Made by a program: the position numbers and the translations under genes
In this document: one piece after another, positions 36,677-47,267 of the stretch
Layout of the letters: each line of letters begins with the position of its first letter
How positions within the stretch are numbered: position 1 is the first letter of the stretch
The notes under the pieces: model-generated
What the model saw: the letters and a program-made list of their open reading frames with translations, nothing else
Told to the model about the DNA's origin: nothing
Databases searched by the model: none
Origin: Entonaema liquescens
Lineage: Eukaryota > Ascomycota > Sordariomycetes > Xylariales > Xylariaceae
Assembly: GCA_902805475.1 (NCBI GenBank)
Contig: CADCSX010000001.1
Coordinates: forward strand, 3,782,001 to 3,846,000
Direction of reading: 5' to 3'
DNA: 64,000 nt

Positions 36677-37273
36677 CTATTCCCGCTGCAGCACAACTAA
36701 TAATCCCATAATACCCAACATGACGGTCTTGAGCCAGGGGTGTTCGCTTAACATAATGGTGACGTAGCCTACAAAGGGGATGTATGCAAAGACGCTGCCG
36801 ATAATATCCTTGCGCTCGAGGTAGTCCTGGCCGCGGGCGTATAACTCGGTGTCATCCGCAGCATTGTTGTCGCCTTTCGTGAGCAGACGCGCGTGGTCGC
36901 CCGTGCCGAACTTGCGGACTACACGGTGGACGATGGGGATCTCCTTGTCGCGCACGTTGTACACTACCACCTCACCGACGTCGGTCTCAGCTAGTATATT
37001 TCGGTTCCAGAGGAAAGAAGGTCACCGCGCTGGAAGGCGGGTTCCATGGATCCGGAGAGGACGACGACGATGGGGGATGGCGAGTCGGCGAAGACGGAGA
37101 GACCTTTCCACATCTATAGGGGGGGGAAGTTATGTTAATTTGGGACCATGCGACTACGCGACAATGGGTTCGAGGAAAAGGCTAGACCGTACCATGAATG
37201 CGGTGGATAGAATCAAGCCGAAGTTCAGCAGCTGAGCGGCCGCTTGCCGGGGGTTTTGAAGGCCTGACAGCAT
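36677..37273 (-). CDS. SEC11: Signal peptidase complex catalytic subunit SEC11, with an apparent 1-base frameshift
   Basis: Exon 1 is 37273-37193 (MLSGLQNPRQAAAQLLNFGL...), the intron 37192-37114, and exon 2 37113-36677. The catalytic Ser lies in VVVLSGSMEPAFQRGD and the His in KEIPIVHRVVRKFG; KGDNNAADDTELYA and the final membrane segment (VMLGIMGLLVVLQRE) are also standard. Sec11 cuts signal peptides in the ER lumen and is essential in yeast. After QRGDLL the frame breaks at the AAA run 37014-37016 (TTT on the coding strand): as written it reads SSGTEIY-stop, while one more T gives the expected FLWNRN and continues to LAETDVGEVVVYNVRDKE. With that base the protein is 172 residues, normal for the family. 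A sequencing or assembly error is far likelier than loss. Confidence 0.92.
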
Positions 37274-38113
37274 TTTTGGTTATTTCCTATAGGGTATATT
37301 GTTGAGGCTGGTAGTAAGGCTTTCGGTGCTGGCCTCGAAGATTTTGAGGCCAGCTTTAATGGATGGATGCAATTGAGCTGCGAATGAGACGACGGAGCTT
37401 CTCAGATGAAAGTGGCCTCAACTCAAGCTTATCGACGCTATCGATAAGAAGGGGCTGCCGTTTCATTTGGTTTCTGGGCTGCGAACAGGTTTGAAGATAG
37501 ACTGGCCAATGAGATTTGGCGTATGAGTTAGTTTGGCTTATTTAGGCAGGAAGGCTATAGTAGGGGTCCACTTAGTGCTCAGGCACGTCAATAGGTACCT
37601 TTATTATCGAACTCGCTTGAGTCCTTCAACTTCATAGACATAGACTTATCGATTCAATAACAATATCAGAGGCATGACGACTAATGATTTAGTTCTCATT
37701 TAAATATAACTCTATGCATCTCTAACCAATTTCATCGATAAGTGTAAGCAACCTAAGTTGACTCGGCTACCTCTTTGCTGAAAAGGAACGCTACTGCTAC
37801 TTCAACACATATCCATAGGTACGGTACCTAGGTATGCTTGGGCAAGAAGAATGTAGGTACAATGCCGAACATACTCGCTATTTCCCCTTCTCGCTCATCG
37901 CTATTCCCCAACGTTGTTAAACTAGACTTTATCTCCTCAATCACTCACCTCTTCATTTCTTTATTCGAACCTCGATGCCGAGCCTTGTATTTACAACACC
38001 CCTTCACCTGAAGCCTCAGATATAAGACCTATTGCGTACCATATCATTGTTCCAATTATTACCTATTACCACCTCCGAGCCTACCTGAATAACTCTACGT
38101 CGCCACCTCCATT
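37274..38113. promoter_or_regulatory. Divergent region between SEC11 and the membrane-protein gene
   Basis: Contains a perfect 8-bp inverted repeat (CTTATCGA at 37428-37435, TCGATAAG at 37441-37448), other ATCGATAAG-like words near 37650 and 37733, and one TACCTAGGTA palindrome at 37825-37834. It should hold both promoters, but no site can be named with confidence. Confidence 0.45.
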
Positions 38114-39471
38114 ATGCCAGAAATAACGGACCGAACACCGTTGCTCCCTCAGCCAGTACAGGCTCAGTGCCATTCAGGCCAACCCAGCAAACCCAGCAAG
38201 CCTAGCCAGCCTAGTCACCCAGGCCAATCAGATAGTCATGTATATTGTCATTCCTAATACCCCTTGATACTATGTGCAAAGAGATAGTCTAATGTTTATA
38301 AGCCTATCTACCTTCGGGCATGCCATTCGTCATGTCATTTTATCAACCAGAAGTTCCTCCTATTCCTCCGCTTCATTCTCGCAGGCTACCTCTCAGCCGT
38401 ATTCGGAGTGACGCTCAAGTATAAATTAGAGACGGAGGACAAACATTCTTGTTGGCGTCTCCTATTCCAGTTCTCGACTGTCTCCTTCTGCATACAATAG
38501 GCATGGCATCTGCAGGTGACGGTCAGTTCAACTCTTACTTCCACATACACATGCCATGATGCTCTAATCTACGCCAATGCTAACTAACGTATGTGTAAAA
38601 TCAGCTCTGGACTGCGATGCACCTCATCTGTCCGAAGGCAATCGAAGTAGACCCCAAGGATTGTCAGGGACATAAGTTCAAGGCTTACTGTCTCCGCTTC
38701 TTATCGCCACCGAACAAAGCTAACTGTCCTGTCCGCCGGTATTTCTTCAGCTTGTATTATACTATTGCTCACGTCTTTCCCATCATGAACACTCTGATCT
38801 ACTGGGGTTGCCTCGTCCCCTGCGGACACGGCGGTTTTGCACCGCCGAAACTACCGCACAGCCCTTCAAACCCGCCATGTGGCGGTAATACGACAGTTAG
38901 ACACCATCCAGGTATGTTAAATGGCGATTTTATTCTCTACCGATTAATGTGAGCGCTGACGATAGAAACAAGACAAGGGACTATTTGAGCAGGACCCCAT
39001 TAAAACATTCAGTATCATCAATGTCTGGAGCATCACTACGGTTATCGCATTCATCGAAATCGGTTTCCTCAATAGCATCCGCCGACCAACGGTAAGCATC
39101 GTTTTCGGCTATTTCATTACTATGGTCCATCGCTAACTAATAAATAGCCCGTTACTGGTCATACGTTCGGAGTCATGTTCTGTAGCGGTGCATACCTTGT
39201 CTAGGCGGAGCTCGGTAAACTCGCTACAGGTCATTCGGGGCTCTTCTTCCTAGATCCCGATATTATAAAAGATATGCCGGAAGCCATCATCGCGGCGTGT
39301 ATCGCCTTTATATCGATATCCCCTGGAAGTGAGATCACCGATATTTTGAAAAGAATGAAATTTAACAGAAAACATACTGACAATATTACAATCGCAGTTT
39401 TCACATACGTGTACGGGTTAATCGCCATGCGTGAAACAATCACAGCGGTGCGTCATGACTCGTCTTGTTGA
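38114..39471 (+). pseudogene. Multi-pass membrane protein gene with two in-frame TAG codons (pseudogene, or stop-corrected by A-to-I RNA editing)
   Basis: Six exons fit good splice sites and keep phase: 38114-38239, 38351-38515, 38605-38911, 38973-39091, 39148-39328, 39398-39471; total 972 nt, 324 codons. The protein starts MPEITDRTPLLPQPVQ and has about six or seven membrane segments (FLLFLRFILAGYLSAVFGV, YTIAHVFPIMNTLIYWGCLV, VWSITTVIAFIEIGFLN, PEAIIAACIAFISISPG). It resembles an unnamed family of fungal integral membrane proteins. Two codons break it: TAG 38498-38500 (CIQ-stop-AWHLQ) and TAG 39202-39204 (AYLV-stop-AELGK). Both fall inside membrane segments and both become TGG (Trp) by one A-to-G change. 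There is no frameshift or broken splice site. The last intron (69 bp) is also open in frame. Confidence 0.65.
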
Positions 39472-41335
39472 GCAAGACGTTTCTCTCATTGGGGATGGCA
39501 TGACCCGACTAGATGGCTTATTAGAATGGGATGAAATTGGTACTACTCTCTATCAGAGTACGACATTTGAGTTGGGCCATGAATATTATGAATAGACGGC
39601 TAGTAGGAATAGAGACCAAGGGATGGGAGGATAGGCGGCCTTCTGAGTTACTTTACATTAACCTAGACCAATCGGTAGATCAACCATGACATGACCTATG
39701 AACCAAATCAGACAGATCAATTCCTATTATGAGAGCGAGCGCCTGTAAATACAGACTAACATTTGAGTAGGGTAAAGAGACGACCTAGAACCAAGGATCA
39801 TCAAAATGGTTTGATAAGCAGTGCTGTCGCAATATACTGCGTAGCTACATATTATGCTTGGATGCATGCCTCCATCGTGATATCGACATCGCCAAGAACA
39901 TCGCCAAGAATTCTTGTCGTGTCTTACCCGGACTTTTGGACCACTGTGCTAACCCCACGCTGGCCACGCTAAACGAAACATTTCGACTTGTCCTCGTTTG
40001 CTCTACAAGTTTTCAATGCTAAGCGAGGAACATGGTGGATATTCGGTTATTCGTTCGGGATGCGCAGAAGAATGCGCCAACGATTGAGTTTTGAGGCAGC
40101 GCGTTGTAATATGATAAGCCAGCGTCCCGCCGTCTATCTCGTTCGACCCAACGAAGCCATAAGGATTCGATGAGATCATCGCTGGCAGTTTATTCGTCCG
40201 CGCTATGATGGCAATATTCTTGGGGGACACAAGAATTTAACACCCAGCCATTTCATTTTCTTGGCCTGATTATCTCCGTCCATATACCCTTTAAATTGCT
40301 TTATATAAATTATCGGAGAATTGGCTGTTATCACGAAGCCTCACATTGAATCCCTGCCACGTGCTAACTTGCCCGGTTCTTTTACGACGTAGCTCGCCCA
40401 AACTGTTGGAGTCATCAGCATCTATATCCCGGGCGGCCTGGCAGCCCTAGGTCGTACCCACGATGAGGCGGGCGCGCGGAGACGTAGGCAGAACAAGGGG
40501 GTGACTTGTCATGCTGCATCTACACGTTTATTGCCTAGCGGACCAAGTCCCTGGGGAAGCACCGCAGCTGACCAAGATTTACAAGTTTACGACTCTCTTA
40601 TCCATTAAGATTTAAGAGTTATATTATCTGCAGCAGGGTACCATAAACACAAGCCGGGGCGGAGATCTGAGGCCTAACGTAACGAATCAACAACTAGTTC
40701 AGGGGTCAAGGGTCTTTGCCGCTGTCATGGATTGGTGGACGGGATGGTAGCCTTTGGGTTTCCTTTGGGGAATAAGTGTAGAAGAGTAACAAAAAAAAAA
40801 AGACCCCCAAAGGCGGCAAGAAGCCGGTCAACCCAGTTAGAACCCATTTAGAACCAGTTAGGTATATTCTTGGGAACTGAACATAAGTGTTCCCCCGTTA
40901 CTGGAGAATGGAGAATGGAGAGTATGCGGCTAAAATATCGAATAAGATATAAATATCGTCAACATTCCCCTCCATTTCTTACTCCTCTTTTTTCCTTTTG
41001 TTCTCCCTCCCCCACCACAACCATCAGGGTCGCAAATCTACCTCAAGGATATCTCCAGATACATTCGTTCACTTGTTTTTTCGAATTGACTCTGGGATAG
41101 ACTTCCTGGACTCCTGTAAATCCTTTCTTTTTTGTGCGTCAACTCTCTCACCAACTCCCTCATTCTCTACGTCCACGGAAACCCGAAATTACTTTACGCT
41201 CTTTTTCGTCGCTCTCTAGCCAATTCATACTCAGAAAAGGGATTTATTTATCCCTTACCTATTATCCCGAACCAGAACTATAACCAATTCACGCTGTCTC
41301 CATTTCTTTCGCTATTTCGAACAACCACCGCCAAC
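39472..41335. other. Intergenic region and BTB-gene 5' leader
   Basis: No supported gene in 39472-40860; short open frames (39763-39972, 40003-40230) are chance-like. A poly-A run lies at about 40790-40801. From about 40960 the DNA is pyrimidine-rich, typical of a fungal 5' leader, and the frame of the BTB protein is open upstream from 41132 without an ATG. Confidence 0.5.
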
Positions 41336-42190
41336 ATGTTCAAACGCTCGTTCCGGTCCGGGGACCGAGTCGACAAGTCGGCGAGGCTTAAGAAGTCTAA
41401 CAACAGCAACAACCACAACAACAACAATATGGTTCGGGACCCTCAGAAGCTAGCGAAACTGCAACGGTCGATCGAAGAGATTCTCCCAGCTAAGAGAACT
41501 CTCAACTCTCCCATCGTCACATTGACAGTCGGGAGAGAAGCACGACTGTTCGCAGCCCACGAGGAGGTCCTATCCCAGTCGCCCTTCTTCGAAAGGGCTT
41601 GTCGGGACCAATACCTCGAGGCGCAGAGTAAGAGGATTTCGCTTCCGGACGAAGAACCCGAGATCTTCTCGGCCGTACTCGAGTACCTATATAAGGGTGA
41701 CTACTACCCACGCTTGGTTCATAACAAGCACCGAAACTCTTGGGAACTCGAGGATGCCGTGAGATCACCCGACCCTTCAGAAAACAACCGAGCTGGCCGC
41801 GGAGCTGTTGAGGCCACAATGCATGTCGCCAGCGTGGGACAATATCTCTTGAGGGATACCGTCGTGTACTGCGCCGCCGATAGATACGGACTCGAAGAGC
41901 TCAAACGACTTGCTCTTCGGAAGCAAGGCCTACAGAGCGGCATTGATGTCGGAACGATCCTTCGATCAGCGCAGTACGCCTACGACAACACGCCGGACAC
42001 GGACTCGCGACTACGCGCTCACTATCTCGCCCTAATCATCCGATGTCGCAAGACATTTAAGAGGAGCGGAACCATGCAAACGGAGATGGAACGGGGCGGC
42101 AAACTTTTCTTTGACCTATTCGTGGCCATGTGCAACCATCTCGACGACGTCGTAGATATGAGCAACGCTCGGACGCCTAAGACGATCTGA
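41336..42190 (+). CDS. BTB/POZ-domain protein
   Basis: A single exon of 284 residues from the first in-frame ATG, MFKRSFRSGDRVDKSARLKK. An Asn-rich linker (NNSNNHNNNN) precedes the BTB domain at about residues 50-140: VTLTVGREARLFAAHEEVLSQSPFFERAC, then ISLPDEEPEIFSAVLEYLYKGDY, the typical strand-helix pattern of BTB folds. The C-terminal part is helical (YCAADRYGLEELKRLALRK, as in BACK-like regions). No Kelch, zinc finger or MATH domain accompanies it. BTB domains mediate dimerisation and often link to Cullin-3 ligases, but the partner is unknown. The long CT-rich leader suggests strong, regulated transcription. Confidence 0.88.
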   Translation: MFKRSFRSGDRVDKSARLKKSNNSNNHNNNNMVRDPQKLAKLQRSIEEILPAKRTLNSPIVTLTVGREARLFAAHEEVLSQSPFFERACRDQYLEAQSKRISLPDEEPEIFSAVLEYLYKGDYYPRLVHNKHRNSWELEDAVRSPDPSENNRAGRGAVEATMHVASVGQYLLRDTVVYCAADRYGLEELKRLALRKQGLQSGIDVGTILRSAQYAYDNTPDTDSRLRAHYLALIIRCRKTFKRSGTMQTEMERGGKLFFDLFVAMCNHLDDVVDMSNARTPKTI

Positions 42191-43760
42191 GCAGCTCTCG
42201 CAGAATTGCACTTACCGCAATATAACCCACTACACATTAGGTCTCTTGGGGGGGGGGGGTTAAATATGGCGTTGGAATCGTGTCTTGAACTTGGCGAGGA
42301 AACGAAACGGTCACGGAGTTGAATGATTCTGCTTTTCCTTGTCTTTGGTTTCTTCCCTCAACTCAAATCTCTCCCAGATATATTATCATCAGATTGGAAC
42401 ACCATTTGGGAGAACACCAACAACTCCACTTCTCATCGAGGTTGGCCGACCATTTTGATGAAGTTTTTTTCTTATTATCAGGGAGAGGTAAGGGGGTATG
42501 AACGTACACGGTTTTGCTCATGTTTTTACGACTTGTGACTTTTCCATTTCTGATGACCCAAACGAACACACACTCCCAACTCAATATCCAATACTAACAA
42601 ATACCCCCCCATGGTCTTTTATCGGTCTTTGAACTAGGCGTTATGGATTACTTTCAGTCGACTTGTCTCAGCTTATTCGCCGAGCGAAAAGTCACAAAAA
42701 AAAAAAAAAGAAAGAAAAGAAATAACGCACAACGGTTTATAGACTAGGAAAGCGGAAAGGTTTGCGGCAACACTTTGCGGATTTGTCCTTTTTACAGCGT
42801 TGCTTTTTCCATTTCCACAAGCGAGTACACACAATACAGGCGCAACTGATACCATCACAACTCTACTAGATTGTCAAATTTTTGGAAATTAAAACTCGCA
42901 AAGAGCAGCCGAGAGGACAAATTGGAAAAAACGCACCACAGGTTGGGGCGCCTCTTCGCCGCCGTCCATCTTCTATGTCTTCAAAAGCACAGAAAAAAAA
43001 AAGCACAACACACAACACACACACAATCGCCCATGGAGTATCCTCCACTTAGCTGTCGGAGGGAGAAATATGGGCGCGGCAAGGTAATGGGGAGAATGTA
43101 TGATGCTGAAGCTGCAATGGTTCCGCTAGAGCTTTCATGAAGCTGCTGGCATGAAGAAATGACAAGATTCCATCTAGTCTTGACGACTAGCACAGGAAAA
43201 AGAAAAAACAAAACAAAAACAACAATGCCCCTATCCCTAGTGGATAGTTATCACAGCTCAAAGCCCTCGTTAGGGAGAGATAAATGAGAGATTCGGCCAC
43301 CTCAAATGCTTGTCTTGTATTATCTTGCTATGTGATATGTGCTAGTTATGTGACTTGTAGTTTACGTATATAATTACCTACCTAGGTATCCATGAGAGAC
43401 TGGCTATAGTTTATAGTTTATACTATTACGAAGTTTGAAAGGGTATGAGTGAAGTGGAATGGTTAGACTTGAGATGAAGATTGGATTTGGAAGATATTAG
43501 TCTTGTATAGGAGGTAGGTAGGTATGCACATAACGAGATGTGAATAATCCATCATTCCCGTTCTATCGATAACCTGAAAGATATTAACCTAGAGCTAGAG
43601 CTATTCTGCCCCGCCACCCCGCAATCGTCAATTAATTATTCGGATGGAAAGGCTATAACAGTTCCTTATCCTACCAACCTAGACTTGTTTGATCTGAATC
43701 CGCATTCTCGCAAATCAACATACAACGTACATCATACAGTTAAAAGACTACGCAACGGGA
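42191..43760. other. Intergenic region, nothing recognised
   Basis: Contains C- and A-homopolymers (42248-42259, 42696-42709), AC-rich DNA near 43004-43027 and one TACCTAGGTA palindrome at 43379-43388. No gene is supported. Confidence 0.5.
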
Positions 43761-45049
43761 ATGGCGTCCACTTCTGCGTCCGGGTCCACCTCGGCCGCCA
43801 CTGCTGCGCCTTCAACGACAACGGCAGGCTCCTCAGAACCCGTCGCTATCGTCTGCGTTGGTATGGCTGGATCTGGAAAGACAACTTTCATGCAGCGCAT
43901 TAACGCGCACCTACACGGTCAACGAGAACCGCCCTATGTCATCAACCTCGATCCAGCTGTGCTGAGTGTCCCTTTTGAGAGCAATATCGATATTCGCGAC
44001 TCGGTAAACTACAAGGAAGTCATGAAGCAATATAACCTTGGACCTAACGGCGGAATCCTAACCTCTCTTAACTTATTCTCGACAAAAGTCGACCAGATCT
44101 TGAAGCTACTTGAAAAGCGCACCACTTCAGACCCGGAGAACCCAAACAAGAAGCCTATCAAGAATATCCTTGTAGATACACGTATGCTCACTTCAGAATT
44201 TATTAATAGCATAACCACTAACTAATATCCTTCCTCGCAGCCGGCCAGATCGAAGTCTTCGTTTGGTCTGCATCAGGCCAGATTCTTCTCGAGTCTCTCG
44301 CTTCCACCTTCCCGACTGTCATCGCATACATCATCGATACCCCAAGAACCGCTTCAACTAGCACTTTCATGAGCAATATGCTGTACGCATGTTCGATCCT
44401 ATACAAGACCAAGCTACCGATGATCTTGGTATTTAATAAGACAGACGTTAAGGATGCAGACTTTGCTAAGGAATGGATGACGGACTACGACGCATTCCAG
44501 GCGGCGCTGTCGAATGATGAGGCTTCCAACGCATTCGGTGGAGTCGAGGGCGAGGGCGCGGGAAGCGGCTACATGAGCAGTTTGCTAAACTCGATGAGCA
44601 TGATGTTGGAGGAATTCTACGCCCATTTGAGTGTTGTGGGAGTCTCGTCCATGACAGGAGCTGGCGTCGATGATTTCTTTGCAGCCGTGAGAGAGAAGGC
44701 AGAGGAATTCAAGAAGGACTACCGCCCCGAGCTCGAGCGCAAGCGCCAGGAGCGTGAGGACCAAAGACAAAAGGCACGCGAAAAGGAACTAGATAAGATG
44801 ATGAAGGGCATGTCTATGGGTAATAACAGTACTAGGGATACTATCGTGAAGCCGCCTAAAGCAGATGATGATGAGGATATGCAGGATGAGAGCGATGATC
44901 AGGACGCAGATGACTACGATGACGACGTAGACGACGAATATGACCGCGAAGGCTTGCAGGCCAGGTACGAGGCTGCAGGAGGAGCAAATGCGGATTCGGT
45001 CATGGACGATGCCAGCTTTGCGAAGTACTTACACACACAAAGGAGATAA
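43761..45049 (+). CDS. NPA3: GPN-loop GTPase 1 (NPA3), RNA polymerase II assembly factor
   Basis: Exons 43761-44181 and 44241-45049 join in phase to 409 residues; the intron is GTATGC...CGCAG with a CTAAC branch. Ser/Thr/Ala-rich N-terminus, then the P-loop VGMAGSGKTTF (about 34-44), the defining GPN motif in NLGPNGGILTSLNLF, switch II DTPGQIEVFVWSASG (restored across the splice), and the guanine-specificity motif NKTD in VFNKTDVKDADF. A long charged helix (ERKRQEREDQRQKAREKE) and an acidic Asp-rich tail follow, as in fungal Npa3. Npa3/GPN1 is needed for assembly and nuclear import of RNA polymerase II. It is tail-to-tail with RPB12, a polymerase subunit gene. Confidence 0.95.
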
Positions 45050-45464
45050 AAGAGGATTCACCTTTAGTATAGGCTCACCATACACGATAGGGTAGAAAAG
45101 GGTTCGGAGGGGTTAGGGAGTTATGATCGCATATGAAGGCATAGACGGGCGCGTAATGATACCAAATTTCTGATTTACTCGATTCCTCAAGACTGAATAT
45201 TTGTTTTCCTAGTAAACACCCAAACTCCAGAGTATATGCTACAACGACGCAGACAGCTTCTGACCATCTTATCGAAACCCGGAGGATAATGTCCCGCTTC
45301 CATACAGACGATATGGCATCTCCGCTACGTAAAGCAGTGTTTTACGGGTCGGGTTGTATAGCTAGTCGAGTGCAACACCAGACCACCAGAGCTGACTATT
45401 AAGGGCCAAAAGCGTATCCATCCCCGTCGCATTCTTTCTTATTCATTCCATTTTGCGTAACTCG
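45050..45464. other. Short convergent intergenic region
   Basis: Lies between the 3' ends of NPA3 and RPB12; presumably overlapping or adjacent 3' untranslated regions. Nothing else seen. Confidence 0.5.
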
Positions 45465-45820
45465 CTACCGCGCCTCGAACTGGACCATCCTGTAGTTCAT
45501 CCGTATATATTAGCATTCGACACTTCTCCCCTTCCACTTCTCCTTTGCGAGAACATAATAAATAAATAGTCAACTACTACTAACCTCTTGGTGCGCTCCT
45601 TGTACAGCACGCGGCACCCGCACTCCTTGCATCGGATGGGGTCGCGGCGCTTGAGCGGGGACTTGCTGCCGCAGTCGCCGCAGATGTAGTGCATGGTCGC
45701 GAGGCCGTCTATGTCGAACGCGCTGCTCCGCGTGCCGGATGCTGCTCCCGAAGCACCACCCGGGGCGGCACCGCCGGCGCTGGCGGAGGAGGGGATCTGG
45801 TATGCTTCGCGTGACGACAT
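45465..45820 (-). CDS. RPB12: RNA polymerases I, II and III shared subunit RPB12 (ABC10-alpha)
   Basis: Exon 1 is 45820-45585 and exon 2 is only 25 nt (45489-45465), joined in phase to 86 residues; the intron is GTTAGT...TACAG. The C-terminal half is diagnostic: MHYICGDCGSKSPLKRRDPIRCKECG, then RVLYKERTKR with MVQFEAR supplied by the tiny last exon. Four cysteines (CGDC and CKEC) bind zinc. Where yeast has CGHRV this protein has CGCRV. The N-terminal 42 residues (Gly/Ala/Ser-rich) extend beyond the yeast protein (70 residues), as in other filamentous fungi. It is shared by all three nuclear RNA polymerases. Without the 25-nt exon the frame would run on into unrelated residues. Confidence 0.95.
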
Positions 45821-46514
45821 TTGTCTTTTTTTTTTCTCGGGGTGGCTGTTTTTTTTTTTTTTACTGAACCGCGGATCTTTACTTTGGGGCCGTGGATGGA
45901 TGGATAGATGGTTGGAAGTTGGTCTTTGTCTGGGATTGATGATGTGACCCGGAATCGAAGTAGGTAAGTAGTGATCTAACAAACAAACAAACAATCGATT
46001 GAGAAAAAAAGGCGGTCAAGGGGCGAAAAAGGCGGCAGAAATGTTTAGTAGGAAAGATTAGGTACCTAGTTAATAACTAAGGAACATGCATAAACCGAGG
46101 GGCGGTTATCTGTGGGACTTGGGAGTTACACAGGACCTGAACCGCGGTAGTACTAGAGCTGGTGCTGGGCTGGTGCTATTGATAAGCAGATAAAGTATTC
46201 TCCCAATTGGAACTTGAATAGGTACGTACGTAAAGTCTAACTCACACCTCGGCATCAACTCTTTTACTCTATTATTTATTTACTGAACACCATATGGAGC
46301 AGCACGAATTTTTCTAATTTACTTATTTACTTTACCATTAGATCTATCTGTATTATCTAACCTCCTATACATCACATTTTGCTTTGTTGTCTGATAGAAT
46401 ACTTCTTAAGGGATAACTTGTATTTCCAATTATTCTAAAGTGTACCTATTCACCTATTTACTTCTACCGCGAACATAAACCAAAGCTTCATATCACCACA
46501 CCTCAACCTATCCA
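45821..46514. promoter_or_regulatory. Divergent promoter region of RPB12 and the HIT protein gene
   Basis: 694 bp between start codons. T-rich tracts directly upstream of RPB12 (45827-45861) and GTACGTACGT-like words near 46222 are present; no named site is claimed. Confidence 0.45.
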
Positions 46515-47116
46515 ATGGCCGAAGAAGAACCTAAAATAACCCCCCCATTCGACCCCGGCGCTACCCCTCCGCCACCGACCCTTGTCCCTTCTGCTCTATA
46601 TCGAATTCCTATCCCCCCTTCTCTCCAGACCACCCTCCACCAGCGGACTCCCCTTCCATCGATCCCTTCCAACTCGCACCCCCAGCCTTCGTTGTGCTCT
46701 CGACGCCTGTACTCGTCGCCTTTCTCGATATACTACCCTTATCCAGAGGCCACCTCCTACTATGTCCACGCGCCCACCGCTCCAAGTTAACAGACGTGAC
46801 GTCCCACGAGGCCGCCGAGCTGGGTGTTTACCTACGCGTGCTATCGGCCGCTCTCGTGCGCGCCACAGGCGTCAAGGACTGGAACGTGGTCCAGAATAAC
46901 GGTGCGGCTGCGGCGCAGGTTGTCAATCACGTTCACTACCATCTCATCCCGCGCCCGGAGATACGCGCCAGCGGGAGGTTCCGAGAGAGCTTTACCATGT
47001 TCGGCCGTGGGGTACGCGAGGAACTCGACGATGACGAGGCGGTGGTTTTGGCGGAGCAGGTGAGAAGGAGCGTGGCCGAGGTACTAGAGGAAGAAGCTAG
47101 GAAGGGAAAGTTATGA
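46515..47116 (+). CDS. HIT-domain nucleotide-binding protein, with an apparent 1-base frameshift
   Basis: The start MAEEEPKITPPFDPGATP is in one frame; the remainder, from about 46562, is one base out of phase and runs to TGA-type termination at 47114-47116 after EEEARKGKL. In the second frame lie a zinc pair CPFC, then FVVLSTPVLVAFLDILPLSRGHLLLCPRAH and the HIT active-site motif NHVHYHLIPRP (His-x-His-x-His). One extra C in the C-run near 46564-46567 joins the halves into 200 residues with DPGATPSATDPCPFC. HIT proteins hydrolyse or transfer nucleoside phosphates (AMP-lysine, AppppA and relatives); the exact substrate cannot be told. The clean domain in both halves argues for assembly error rather than decay. 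Confidence 0.82.
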
Positions 47117-47267
47117 GTTACGACATTGATCATAGCATCTTCGAGTCACAGTCAAGTCGCATCCCGACGATGGCTTTGCAATTTTACTTATTAAGGGTCT
47201 ATCTGTCTATGTGCGTCGGGCTTCCAACCCGAGCCGCGTCTATCAGGAGCTTTACATATCCAAAACA

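Noticed and set aside
41132..41335. Upstream extension of the BTB protein frame
   Set aside because: Begins at a non-ATG codon in pyrimidine-rich leader DNA; the first ATG at 41336 gives the family-like start.
46582..47063. Alternative frames over the HIT gene (105- and 79-residue frames)
   Set aside because: Arg/Pro-rich shadows of the GC-rich HIT coding strand with no domain.
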